64,000 bases of DNA from Gracilimonas sp040117685 (GTDB lineage: Bacteria > Bacteroidota > Rhodothermia > Balneolales > Balneolaceae), in assembly GCF_040117685.2 (NCBI RefSeq), contig NZ_JBEDYP020000009.1:1-64000 (forward strand), given 5' to 3'. Shown here one piece after another: positions 17,210 through 25,096 of the stretch; positions within the stretch are counted from its first letter, which is position 1; every line of letters starts with the position of its first letter. The notes below the pieces were generated by a model. That model saw only the letters and a list, made by a program, of their open reading frames with translations, did not search any database and was not told the DNA's origin. Made by a program: the position numbers and the translations under genes.

Positions 17210-18265
17210 TTACCGGATGTTCTCCAAAGCCTCGAAAAACCGGTCGTTTTCTGATTGAGTTCCAATCGTAAGTCTCAAACAGTCTTCACAATGTGGTTCA
17301 TTCCCCCGGTAACGGACAATGACTCCTTCTTCTGCCAGCTTTTTATAAACATCCATAGCATTTTTAATTTTAAAAAGTATGAAATTGGCATCGGTTGGAT
17401 AAACATAATCCACCGACTCGTAGGTAACCAGTTTGGAGATCACCCGCTGCCTTTCTTCTAAAATGGACTTAATATTTGAGGTGATATTCTCGAGCATCGA
17501 GAATGACTGTATAGCTACTTTGGAGGTTAGTTTGTTCACATTATAGGGAGCCTTAACCTTCATCATGTAGGAAATAACCTCCGGATTGGCCAGAGCAATA
17601 CCGAGGCGAATTCCAGCCAGCCCGAATGACTTCGACATGGTTTGCAGCACTACAAGATTTGGGAAGTTTTCAATACTCTTTGCCAGACTCTCCTGCCCGC
17701 TGAAGTCGATATAGGCTTCATCCACTACTACAATCCCGTCAAATCCTTCCAGCACTTTCACCACATCCTCTATATTCATGCTATTTGCCGTTGGGTTGTT
17801 GGGAGAGCAAATAAAGATGATTTTAGTTTCGGGTTGAACCGCTTCCAAAATTTTCTGTGGCTGCAGCTGAAATCCTTCGGTCAACAGTACCTCGTCTACC
17901 TGAATGTCGTTGATGTTCGCTGATACTTTATACATCCCATAAGTAGGAGGGTTTACAATTACACGGTCTTTGCCAGGATTACAAAATATCCGGAACAGTA
18001 AATCAATCGCCTCGTCACTGCCAACTCCTACAAACACATTTTGTTTCTCCACCTCCCTGAAGATGGCTATTTTTTCACGCAATTCCTCCTGGTACGGCAT
18101 AGGATACCGATTCAGCTCAAGGTCGTCCTGATAGGGAGCTCCCATGCTGTTTTCGTTGGCATCCAGCAAAATCCCCCGGTCAAAATCGTCCCGTGCACTT
18201 CGGTAAGGCTTCAGGTTTCGGATGTTCTCCCGCACTAAGGCTTCTATCTTCATTATTTGGCTCAT
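17210..18265 (-). CDS. hisC: Histidinol-phosphate aminotransferase HisC
   Basis: 351 residues, fold-type I PLP enzyme. The N-terminal ILLDANENSMGAP, the middle ICSPNNPTANSMN and VVDEAYIDFSG, and the PLP-lysine block TMSKSFGLAGIRLGIA are all present, with the substrate-binding Arg in the C-terminal CLRLTIGT. It converts imidazole acetol phosphate to histidinol phosphate. Start 18265 or the in-frame ATG at 18253 (MKIEALV). It lies between hisD (117-base gap) and hisB (54-base gap) in the same direction. Confidence 0.94.
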   Translation of the reverse strand: MSQIMKIEALVRENIRNLKPYRSARDDFDRGILLDANENSMGAPYQDDLELNRYPMPYQEELREKIAIFREVEKQNVFVGVGSDEAIDLLFRIFCNPGKDRVIVNPPTYGMYKVSANINDIQVDEVLLTEGFQLQPQKILEAVQPETKIIFICSPNNPTANSMNIEDVVKVLEGFDGIVVVDEAYIDFSGQESLAKSIENFPNLVVLQTMSKSFGLAGIRLGIALANPEVISYMMKVKAPYNVNKLTSKVAIQSFSMLENITSNIKSILEERQRVISKLVTYESVDYVYPTDANFILFKIKNAMDVYKKLAEEGVIVRYRGNEPHCEDCLRLTIGTQSENDRFFEALENIR

Positions 18266-18382
18266 GTGATTTGAAAGTTATTTTTGGGCACTTCCGACAA
18301 ACCTTTTTCTGAATTGCTTAGCAAATAGTTCACTGTAAAAGGTTCTTCGTACTCACCCTGTGTGGCACTTATTAAATTTTAC

Positions 18383-19669
18383 TTATTGTATGTCTTTTAA
18401 CCGGATACTTACGGCATTTTTATGAGCCTGAAGCTCTTCCAAATCTGCGAGTTTTTCCACCGTGGGTCCCAGTTTTTTTAATCCTTCTTTATTCAGCACC
18501 TGCATGGTTACTGATTTCTGGAAGGCTGAAAGGTTCACCCCGCTATACATCCGTGCGTACCCGTAGGTCGGCAAGGTGTGATTAGTACCCGAGGCATAAT
18601 CACCCACACTTTCCGGGGTGAGTTGTCCCAGGAAAACAGAGCCGGCATTCATAATTTTCTCTGTGTGGCTCTCCGCATCTTCCACATTCACAATTAAATG
18701 TTCGGGAGCATATTGGTTTGAAAAATCAAAAGCCTGTTCCAGTTTATCTACTGTCAGTATAAAGCTATTAATAAGCGCTTCTTTGGCAATGTCTTTTCGT
18801 GGAAGCTCTTGTAGCTGACTTTCTAATTCATTCTCCAGTTTATTCATATCAAAAGCAGTAGTGGCAACCAGCACTACCTGGCTGTCTTTGCCGTGCTCGG
18901 CCTGTGAAAGCAGATCAGCAGCCACATAAGCAGGCTTGGCTTGCCCATCCGCTATGATCAATACTTCAGAAGGCCCGGCCGGCATATCAATACTGATCTG
19001 TGCTTCTGAATTTTGAAGAATCATTTTTGCTGCGGTCACATATTGATTCCCCGGACCAAATATCTTATCCACTTTAGGAACCGACTCCGTACCTAAAGCC
19101 ATAGCTGCAACCGCCTGGGCTCCACCTGCTTTCAGAATAGTATCAACACCGGCTTTCTGAGCGATGTAGATAATTTCCGGGGCTATAGTTCCGTCTTTGC
19201 GAGGCGGAGTTGCCAGTACTTTAGTTGTACATCCTGCAATCATCGCAGGTATGGTCAGCATCATTGCTGTTGAAGGTAAAATGGCAGTTCCACCCGGCAC
19301 ATAAAAGCCCACCCGCTCGATGGGTCTTGCTACCTTCATGCAGCGTACGCCCGGCATAGTTTCAACTACCAAAGATTCCTGAACCTGGGCTTTGTGAAAA
19401 CTATAGATGTTGTTAAAAGCCGTATCGATGGCATCTTGTATCTCATTCGAAAGGTTAACCTCTTGCTCCGTCGGATTGATGCTGATGACATCCAGACTCA
19501 CCCCGTCGAATTTCTCCGTAAACTTTTTTACCGCACCATCTCCATTCGCTTCTACTTCGTTGATGATGGGCTGAACGGTTTCAAAAATAGAAGCAAAATC
19601 AATCTTAGGCCGTTTGGTAAGCGCATTGAGTTCTTCAAATGATAAATCCGAATACCTATAAGTCTTCAT
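18383..19669 (-). CDS. hisD: Histidinol dehydrogenase HisD
   Basis: About 428 residues from ATG 19669 (MKTYRYSDLSFEEL); the frame continues to 19696, but that extension runs into a repeat-like spacer and lacks family similarity. Hallmarks are GVRCMKVARPIERVGFYVPGG, GPGNQYVTAAKMILQ, SIDMPAGPSEVLIIAD, the zinc region DLLSQAEHGKDS and YAPEHLIVNVED plus SGTNHTLPTYGYAR. It performs the two NAD-dependent oxidations of L-histidinol to L-histidine. Second gene of the cluster. Confidence 0.95.
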   Translation of the reverse strand: MKTYRYSDLSFEELNALTKRPKIDFASIFETVQPIINEVEANGDGAVKKFTEKFDGVSLDVISINPTEQEVNLSNEIQDAIDTAFNNIYSFHKAQVQESLVVETMPGVRCMKVARPIERVGFYVPGGTAILPSTAMMLTIPAMIAGCTTKVLATPPRKDGTIAPEIIYIAQKAGVDTILKAGGAQAVAAMALGTESVPKVDKIFGPGNQYVTAAKMILQNSEAQISIDMPAGPSEVLIIADGQAKPAYVAADLLSQAEHGKDSQVVLVATTAFDMNKLENELESQLQELPRKDIAKEALINSFILTVDKLEQAFDFSNQYAPEHLIVNVEDAESHTEKIMNAGSVFLGQLTPESVGDYASGTNHTLPTYGYARMYSGVNLSAFQKSVTMQVLNKEGLKKLGPTVEKLADLEELQAHKNAVSIRLKDIQ

Positions 19670-19684
19670 GAAATTCCAGTTTAA

Positions 19685-19718
19685 AAATTCCAACAACCAA
19701 GACGGGTATTTGGAATTT
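19685..19718. repeat. Inverted repeat in the hisG-hisD spacer
   Basis: AAATTCCAA and TTGGAATTT form nine-base arms with a 16-base loop, between hisG and hisD. It may be a processing or stability hairpin, or a mobile low-complexity repeat. Confidence 0.45.
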
Positions 19719-19731
19719 GTGATTTAAGCTT

Positions 19732-20613
19732 TTATAAAATCATACTTTCAATAGGCAGCATAACAATATCAGATGCGCCCGCTTCTTTAAGCTCTTCCAT
19801 CACTGTCCAGAATTTATCCAGAGGAATTACCGTGTGGATGGCTACCATGTCACTATCCGCCAATGGCATCACCGTAGGACTTTTCATAGAAGGAATAATC
19901 TCCTTAATTCTTTCGACATTCGATGTAGATGCATTCATCATAATATACCGGCTTTTGGCCGCTTTTTGATAGCCGTCCATTCTCACCAAGAATCGATCAA
20001 TCAGTTCCTTCTTACCGGGCGAAAGTTCTTTATTGGTTCTAACAAGCTGTGTTTGTGAGTGCAGAATAGTATCCAGCTCCACCAGTCCATTTGCTTTCAG
20101 CGTGCCTCCACTTGAAACCAGATCAACAATGGCATCCGCTACTTTAAGTTGAGGAGCAATTTCTACCGCTCCCGAAATCTCAACAATCTGAATATTTATG
20201 TCACGTTCTTCGAAGAAACGGCGGGTTAAATTAGGATAGCTTGTTGCTACTTTCTTTCCTTCAAAATCCTGTGCTGACTGAATATCCCCATCCTTAGGAG
20301 CCGCTAATGAAAGTCTGCATTTCCCGTATTGAAGATCCCGTATCGGGGTTACGTCTGCGCCGGTTTCCTGTGTCTCGTTAGCTCCTACAAAACCCAAATC
20401 GCACACCCCGTCCTGCACATACTCTGGGATGTCATCGTCACGAAGCAATAAAAGCTCGACATCGAAATTTCGGGTTTTAACAATCAGGTTCCGTTTGTAG
20501 TTGTCAAACTCTATTCCGATACCTTCAAGTAAATCAATGGTCTTATCCGTCAGGCGGCCGCTTTTTTGAATAGCAATACGTAAAGAGGTTGAAGAATCTT
20601 TTGTTCTGTTCAT
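19732..20613 (-). CDS. hisG: ATP phosphoribosyltransferase HisG (long form)
   Basis: 293 residues, so the long form with a C-terminal ACT-like regulatory domain that binds histidine. Catalytic part: LRIAIQKSGRLTDKTIDLLEGIG at the start, DLGFVGANE, and the PRPP loop VDLVSSGGTLKANGLVE (about residues 161-177). The C-terminal domain runs from about residue 220 (MPLADSDMVAIHTVIP). It catalyses the first committed step, joining ATP and PRPP, and is feedback-inhibited by histidine in this family. First structural gene, 62 bases after the stop of the histidine-rich leader peptide. Confidence 0.95.
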   Translation of the reverse strand: MNRTKDSSTSLRIAIQKSGRLTDKTIDLLEGIGIEFDNYKRNLIVKTRNFDVELLLLRDDDIPEYVQDGVCDLGFVGANETQETGADVTPIRDLQYGKCRLSLAAPKDGDIQSAQDFEGKKVATSYPNLTRRFFEERDINIQIVEISGAVEIAPQLKVADAIVDLVSSGGTLKANGLVELDTILHSQTQLVRTNKELSPGKKELIDRFLVRMDGYQKAAKSRYIMMNASTSNVERIKEIIPSMKSPTVMPLADSDMVAIHTVIPLDKFWTVMEELKEAGASDIVMLPIESMIL

Positions 20614-20675
20614 GAAATTAATAAGTAAATGGTAAGAATTAGATATAGGTAAATAAAAGGTCGAGAAAGGTGCAA

Positions 20676-20762
20676 TTAATGCACATGGATATGATGATGT
20701 CCGCGATGGGCATGATGGACATCTAGAGAAAGATGATGGATATGTAGGAATGCGTCTTTCAT
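20676..20762 (-). CDS. hisL: Histidine-rich his operon leader peptide
   Basis: A 28-codon frame too short for ordinary gene calling. It begins MKDAFLHIHHLSLDVHHAH and ends HHHIHVH, with 11 His codons among 28, most in the second half. Such density just before hisG is the mark of transcription attenuation: ribosome stalling at His codons when charged tRNA-His is scarce alters RNA folding. Overlapping hairpin options exist: GATGTCC with GGACATC inside the His run (20695-20722) and GTGCA with TGCAC across the stop codon (20670-20684). A classic T-run terminator is not obvious between the leader and hisG. The predicted transcription start almost coincides with the ATG. Confidence 0.88.
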   Translation of the reverse strand: MKDAFLHIHHLSLDVHHAHRGHHHIHVH

Positions 20763-20767
20763 TGGTG

Positions 20768-20799
20768 CAAATATAGGGAAAGCTTTCTTATTGGGTCAA
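20768..20799 (-). promoter_or_regulatory. his operon promoter (Bacteroidota type)
   Basis: On the minus strand TTGACC (20799-20794) is followed by an 18-base spacer and TATATTTG (20775-20768), an exact TAnnTTTG match. The expected start of transcription is about 20764, within a few bases of the leader-peptide ATG. Confidence 0.7.
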
Positions 20800-21019
20800 C
20801 TATTTTATTCGTTTTAATAATTTGATAATCAAACTGAATTGTTTGCTCATTTCGTTCATACGGGCGCACATTGTTTTGAATTCTGACCCGTGATTTAGAG
20901 GATTTTCTTGCTAATCTTGATTATTTCTTATCACGTTAATCCCCTGATCTTAAGAATCATGGTTCAAGCCCCATGATTTCTTTACCTTCCATCAAAGCGA
21001 ATGAACCAAACTAATACTT

Positions 21020-21436
21020 ATGAAAATTGACGTAACCTGGCTTGGCAAAGACTTCCACATGGAAGCAGAAAATGATACTGACGGAAAAATCCGAATTGAT
21101 GGCAAAAATGACATTGGCGGATTGGAAGGCGGGTTGAGCCCCATGCAATTGTTACTTGCCGGTATCGGAGGATGCAGCGCTATCGACGTAATATCGATCC
21201 TTGAAAAACAGAAACAGAGCCTCACGGACCTTAAAGTTGAAGTGGATGCCGATAAGCAAAAACTGGATGCCGGCTATTCAGAGTACAAGACCATACACCT
21301 GCATTTTATTCTCTCCGGTGATTTAGACCCCAAAAAAGTTCAGCGTGCCCTAGATTTGTCCATCACCAAATACTGCTCGGTTTCCAAGGCACTGGAAAAA
21401 GGCTCCGAAATAAGCTACGACTATGAAATCAAGTAA
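21020..21436 (+). CDS. OsmC family peroxiredoxin-like protein
   Basis: 138 residues. The two redox cysteines of the OsmC/Ohr fold are visible in LLAGIGGCSAIDVISIL (about residue 53) and SITKYCSVSKALEKG (about residue 117). Such proteins reduce organic hydroperoxides or act on related thiol chemistry in the cytoplasm. An inverted repeat (AATCATGG / CCATGATT, 20955-20978) lies about 45 bases upstream and might be regulatory. Monocistronic, as the next gene has a separate 106-base leader. Confidence 0.87.
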   Translation: MKIDVTWLGKDFHMEAENDTDGKIRIDGKNDIGGLEGGLSPMQLLLAGIGGCSAIDVISILEKQKQSLTDLKVEVDADKQKLDAGYSEYKTIHLHFILSGDLDPKKVQRALDLSITKYCSVSKALEKGSEISYDYEIK

Positions 21437-21542
21437 TCTTTAACTTTGAATTTTTCATTCCGAAACCGCTCAGAATTGCTTAAAAGCAGCATTTTGGCTA
21501 TATTAAGTGATAGTTAATTACCAATAAATCAGATACTTACCT

Positions 21543-21713
21543 ATGGCTAAATGCGAGTTATACAAAGACGTTAAAGGCGAATGGAGATGGAGACGAGTCT
21601 CTAAAAGCGGAGATATTGAGGCCTTTTCAAGTCAAAGTTTTGAAAAAGAAGAAGACGCCCGCAAAGATGGGAAAGATTGCAACGAATGCACCAGTTACCT
21701 GCGGAAATTTTAG
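21543..21713 (+). CDS. Small DUF1508/YegP-like protein
   Basis: 56 residues, too short for standard ORF cut-offs. The sequence runs MAKCELYKDVKGEWRWRRVS then SGDIEAFSSQSFEKEEDARKD and ends CNECTSYLRKF. The YKDxKGEWRWR...SG..I..SS..F pattern is that of one YegP/DUF1508 repeat, a small beta-beta-alpha domain of unknown function. Two extra cysteines near the C-terminus (CNEC) are unusual and could bind a metal. A strong terminator follows 23 bases after the stop. Confidence 0.72.
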   Translation: MAKCELYKDVKGEWRWRRVSKSGDIEAFSSQSFEKEEDARKDGKDCNECTSYLRKF

Positions 21714-21736
21714 AACCACTTTTTTGTAGAACACTT

Positions 21737-21766
21737 AAAGCCTCACCGTTTGGTGAGGCTTTTTTT
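21737..21766 (+). terminator. Rho-independent terminator
   Basis: AAAGCCTCACC and GGTGAGGCTTT form an 11-base perfect stem with loop GTTT, then more T. It ends the DUF1508 transcript and precedes the convergent M28 gene. Confidence 0.85.
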
Positions 21767-21779
21767 ATGCTTTGAGATT

Positions 21780-22673
21780 CTACCGCTCATCAAAAGCCAG
21801 GATAGCATTCAGGATCATTCGAACACTTCCTTTATAGAATTCCCGGGGAATGGTTTCGAAGTCATCTGTATGGCGATGATAGTGTTCATGATCTGCCACG
21901 CCAAAGTACACAAAGGGAACACCTTGTTGATGGAACGGGCCGTGGTCTGATGAATAAGTCCAGTCGTCCAGTTCGCTGTCTGGTTCATCGTGTCCAAACA
22001 GTAAATTGATATCACCGGTTTCAATCTCTTCAAGAACCGGCTTTAGCTCCGGATAATGATAGGTGCCAACAGCATAGATTTCATTTGAATCATTTTGAGC
22101 AATCATATCCAGGTTGATGTTTAGCTTCACTTTTTCAAAGAAAACAGAATCTGCTACAAAAGCTCTTGCTCCCTGTAATCCCATTTCTTCAGCATCAAAT
22201 GCCGCAAAGACCATCGTGTGATTAGGCTGAATTTGACTAAAATAATCGATGTAAGCTATAAGTGCTGCCGTTCCTGAAGCGTCATCATCGGCTCCGTTAT
22301 AGATTAAGCTATCGCGAATACCCAGATGATCATAATGAGCTGTAACCACCATCAAAGAATCCGTTTTACCTTTGATTTGCCCGATTACATTCACTCCTAT
22401 CATCTCCTCACCGCTTCTGTTGGTAAAGGAGAACTCGTGCGTGTAGGAATCCTGAAACGGTTGAGCTCCCTCTTCTTCAAATCGTTGCACCAGGTACTCC
22501 CGGGCTTTGCGGTTACCTTCGGTACCTGCTCGGCGACCTTCCATCTCATCGGAAGAAATCACGCGAAGATCTTCAATAAGCTGTTCTGTGTCTAAGGTTG
22601 CCTGTTGCTGCTGAGTTGTACAGCCTAAACTGAATACAAATAATACAGCTATTAAAAAGGGGGATTTCTTCAT
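21780..22673 (-). CDS. M28 family metallopeptidase, lipoprotein
   Basis: 297 residues with a lipobox (FSLGC). The zinc ligands of the M28 aminopeptidase fold are visible: TAHYDHLG (about residue 112-119), NGADDDASG (about 127-135), FAAFDAEEMGLQGA (about 158-171), NINLDMI and HEHYHRHTDD. Two zinc ions and Glu in DAEE are expected to catalyse release of N-terminal residues from peptides at the outer face of a membrane. It lies 30 bases downstream of the acetamidase-like gene in the same direction and may share its transcript. Confidence 0.88.
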   Translation of the reverse strand: MKKSPFLIAVLFVFSLGCTTQQQQATLDTEQLIEDLRVISSDEMEGRRAGTEGNRKAREYLVQRFEEEGAQPFQDSYTHEFSFTNRSGEEMIGVNVIGQIKGKTDSLMVVTAHYDHLGIRDSLIYNGADDDASGTAALIAYIDYFSQIQPNHTMVFAAFDAEEMGLQGARAFVADSVFFEKVKLNINLDMIAQNDSNEIYAVGTYHYPELKPVLEEIETGDINLLFGHDEPDSELDDWTYSSDHGPFHQQGVPFVYFGVADHEHYHRHTDDFETIPREFYKGSVRMILNAILAFDER

Positions 22674-22703
22674 CTAAATTCTGAATTTTGGGTTGTATCT
22701 GTT

Positions 22704-23711
22704 TTATTTAAAAATATTCTTCGGGATGTGCATGGAAACTAACATATGAGGTACATCAACAACTTCTGCTATTTTCAGGTCTCCGGCCAGCGAACAAAGC
22801 GCGTATGCATCCTGACGATCCATGCCTTTCTCTTCTTCCAGAAAATCGATCATATAGCGGGTCGCTTTCTTCGCTGCTTCATCGATGGTGGTAGCAAAAG
22901 CAGTAACCGCGTAATAGTCTTCGGTTTCATATTGGGGTTCGCTAATCGTTCTTCCACCCTTTATTACTTCTACTTCATAAATGATATTCATAGGCGCTTC
23001 TATTGCCGTACCGCAAACTTCTCCGTGTCCCTGGGCAGCATGGGTATCCCCAATCGAGAACAACGCTCCCTCCACTAATACCGGGAAATAAACCACGGAG
23101 CCTTCAGTGATATTCGGGTCGTCCATATTCCCTCCATTTTCACGGGGAGGAATGGTGGAAAGCATTTCTTCGGTATCAGGGGCCACTCCCATCACTCCGG
23201 GAAACGGTTTTAACGGGATTTCAATATTCTCAGAAAATTTCGCTGTTTTTTTGTCTTTACCCAGCTCGAATGTCTTCAAGTAGGGCTCGGTGAATTCATC
23301 GGCGAGAAACCCAAACCCGGGCACGATGGCGGTCCACCCCCAATCACCCATCTCAATTTTATGAAGCGTTACTTTCAGCACGTCACCGGGATCGGCATTC
23401 TCCACATACACCGGGCCGGTTAACGGATGGATAGGATCAAAACTTAAATTGGCTAAATCCTCGAGGGTGGAATTTACATCCAGCTGTTGATCTGAAGCTT
23501 CTTCAGTTCCGACTTTTATGACCGAACCGGATGGAACCGTCAATACCGGCTCAATGGTACTGCTCCATCGGTTGTGCGTTTGGTCGGATGTCAGTTCAAA
23601 GTCAACTTCAGGAGTTTGAATATGCGACTTTTTCTCCGTTTCAACTTCAACACAACCTGAAGCTCCCAATATTAACAATGCAGATAAATAATAGAATGAT
23701 ACCCTAAACAT
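22704..23711 (-). CDS. Acetamidase/formamidase family lipoprotein
   Basis: 335 residues, leader ending in the lipobox LGASGC. Family motifs: PIHPLTGPVYVENADPGDVLKV, a GDTHAAQGHGEVCGTAIE block (about residues 218-236) that contains the metal-binding and substrate residues of FmdA/AmdA enzymes, and a C-terminal AYALCSLAGDLKIAEVVD. Members hydrolyse short amides to ammonia and acid; a surface-attached form is less usual and the substrate is unknown. Its ribosome site lies in one arm of a potential hairpin (23716-23751). Confidence 0.85.
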   Translation of the reverse strand: MFRVSFYYLSALLILGASGCVEVETEKKSHIQTPEVDFELTSDQTHNRWSSTIEPVLTVPSGSVIKVGTEEASDQQLDVNSTLEDLANLSFDPIHPLTGPVYVENADPGDVLKVTLHKIEMGDWGWTAIVPGFGFLADEFTEPYLKTFELGKDKKTAKFSENIEIPLKPFPGVMGVAPDTEEMLSTIPPRENGGNMDDPNITEGSVVYFPVLVEGALFSIGDTHAAQGHGEVCGTAIEAPMNIIYEVEVIKGGRTISEPQYETEDYYAVTAFATTIDEAAKKATRYMIDFLEEEKGMDRQDAYALCSLAGDLKIAEVVDVPHMLVSMHIPKNIFK

Positions 23712-23715
23712 AATT

Positions 23716-23751
23716 TCTCCTCATTTTTTGGTGTGCAGAAATGTGAGGAGA
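23716..23751 (-). promoter_or_regulatory. Hairpin able to mask the ribosome site of the acetamidase gene
   Basis: TCTCCTCA and TGAGGAGA form eight-base perfect arms, 20 bases apart. On the minus-strand mRNA the second arm is the GAGGAGA Shine-Dalgarno-like sequence five bases before the start codon, so folding would block initiation. Confidence 0.5.
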
Positions 23752-23780
23752 TCAGCGCAGTTTTACAAGTGAATGGATAT

Positions 23781-23815
23781 AAAAAACTCCTGCTCTCTTT
23801 CGATAGCAGGAGTTT
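23781..23815 (-). terminator. Rho-independent terminator after gap
   Basis: AAACTCCTGCT and AGCAGGAGTTT form an 11-base perfect stem; on the minus strand a run of T follows. It lies about 47 bases after the GAPDH stop. Confidence 0.85.
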
Positions 23816-23861
23816 CAATTTAATAGCATGCTTAGTGAATGTGATTCACTATTACTAAAGA

Positions 23862-24860
23862 TTATACAATCTTGGTAATCAGATCAGCTGTACGAGCAGA
23901 ATAGCCGGCTTCATTATCATACCACCCGATAATTTTAACCAGTTTGCCATCTACTTTCGTAAGCTGACTGTCGTAAATATTTGAATGTGGGTTTCCAACA
24001 ATGTCAGAAGAAACCAGCTCCACATCAGCATACTCAAGGATTCCTTTCATAGGGCCTTCGGCAGCTTTCTTAAAAGCAGCATTCACTTCTTCAGCGGTGG
24101 TTTCTTTTTCAACTTCACAAACTAAATCAGTTAATGAACCGGTCAGGGTTGGAACACGAACAGCTCCGCCATCAAGTTTCCCATCAAGCTCGGGAAGAAC
24201 CAGTCCAACTGCTTTTGCTGCACCAGTTGTGGTAGGTACAATGTTTGCGGCAGCAGCACGTGCACGTCGAAGATCTTTATGGGGTCCATCAACTAATTGC
24301 TGATCACCGGTGTAAGAGTGGATAGTGGTCATAAAGCCTTTTACCAACCCGAAGTTGTCATCAATTACTTTAGCCATTGGAGCCAGGCAGTTGGTGGTAC
24401 AGCTTGCATTGGAATAAATCTCAATATCATCAGCAATCTTTTCATCGTTTACACCAAGAACGATTGTTTGAATATCGCCGGATGCAGGGGCTGAAATAAC
24501 CACTTTTTTGGCTCCTGCTTCCAAATGCTTACCGGCACTTTTTGCATCACGGAAAAAACCGGTTGACTCAACTACAACTTCCGCACCAAGGTCTCCCCAT
24601 TTCAGATTCGCCGGATCTCTCTCAGCACTCACTTCAAAGCTCATTCCATCGATGGTCATTTTGTCTCCATCCACAGAAACATCTCCGGGATACGTGCCCT
24701 GGGCTGAATCGTATTTAAAAAGATGCGCCAGAGTCTTGGTGTCTGTCAGATCATTTACTCCAACAATTTCAATTGTATCTTTATGATTAGTTAGGATTGA
24801 ACGGGTTACCATTCTGCCAATACGGCCAAACCCGTTAATTCCCACTTTAATTTTTGCCAT
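23862..24860 (-). CDS. gap: Glyceraldehyde-3-phosphate dehydrogenase, type I
   Basis: 332 residues. NAD-binding start KVGINGFGRIGRMVTR, catalytic YSNASCTTNCLAPMAKVID (Cys near residue 151), phosphate-binding HSYTGDQQLVDGPHKDLRRARAAAANIVPTTTGAAKAVG in pieces, and the C-terminal WYDNEAGYSARTADL are all present. It is the glycolytic and gluconeogenic enzyme that interconverts glyceraldehyde 3-phosphate and 1,3-bisphosphoglycerate. It stands alone between its terminator and a 236-base divergent promoter region shared with the next gene. Confidence 0.97.
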   Translation of the reverse strand: MAKIKVGINGFGRIGRMVTRSILTNHKDTIEIVGVNDLTDTKTLAHLFKYDSAQGTYPGDVSVDGDKMTIDGMSFEVSAERDPANLKWGDLGAEVVVESTGFFRDAKSAGKHLEAGAKKVVISAPASGDIQTIVLGVNDEKIADDIEIYSNASCTTNCLAPMAKVIDDNFGLVKGFMTTIHSYTGDQQLVDGPHKDLRRARAAAANIVPTTTGAAKAVGLVLPELDGKLDGGAVRVPTLTGSLTDLVCEVEKETTAEEVNAAFKKAAEGPMKGILEYADVELVSSDIVGNPHSNIYDSQLTKVDGKLVKIIGWYDNEAGYSARTADLITKIV

Positions 24861-25021
24861 TTCGAATCCTGTTTATAATTGAATTGAGTTTTTATTCTTC
24901 TAACTTCACTAAGTAAGAATGTAAAACAGACTTGTAAAGTTCTGTTGAATCGTTGAAAGCTACCATTATCGCGCCCTATTTTCAATGTTTTCGGCTACCT
25001 GAGAGGTTTAATTTCATCCCC

Positions 25022-25054
25022 TTTGAATTGGGAGCGCTTTTCTGCGTATCTTTA
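25022..25054 (+). promoter_or_regulatory. Probable promoter of the glutamate-semialdehyde dehydrogenase gene
   Basis: TTTG (25022-25025), a 21-base spacer and TATCTTTA (25047-25054), close to TAnnTTTG. Expected 5' UTR about 36 bases. Confidence 0.4.
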
Positions 25055-25096
25055 GTGTAACAAAGCTTAAAATTCATCAAAAAATAATTCAAAACC

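Noticed and set aside
20955..20978. AATCATGG/CCATGATT hairpin as a riboswitch or terminator before osmC
   Set aside because: The stem is only eight bases, there is no T-run and no conserved riboswitch feature; kept only as a remark under the OsmC gene.
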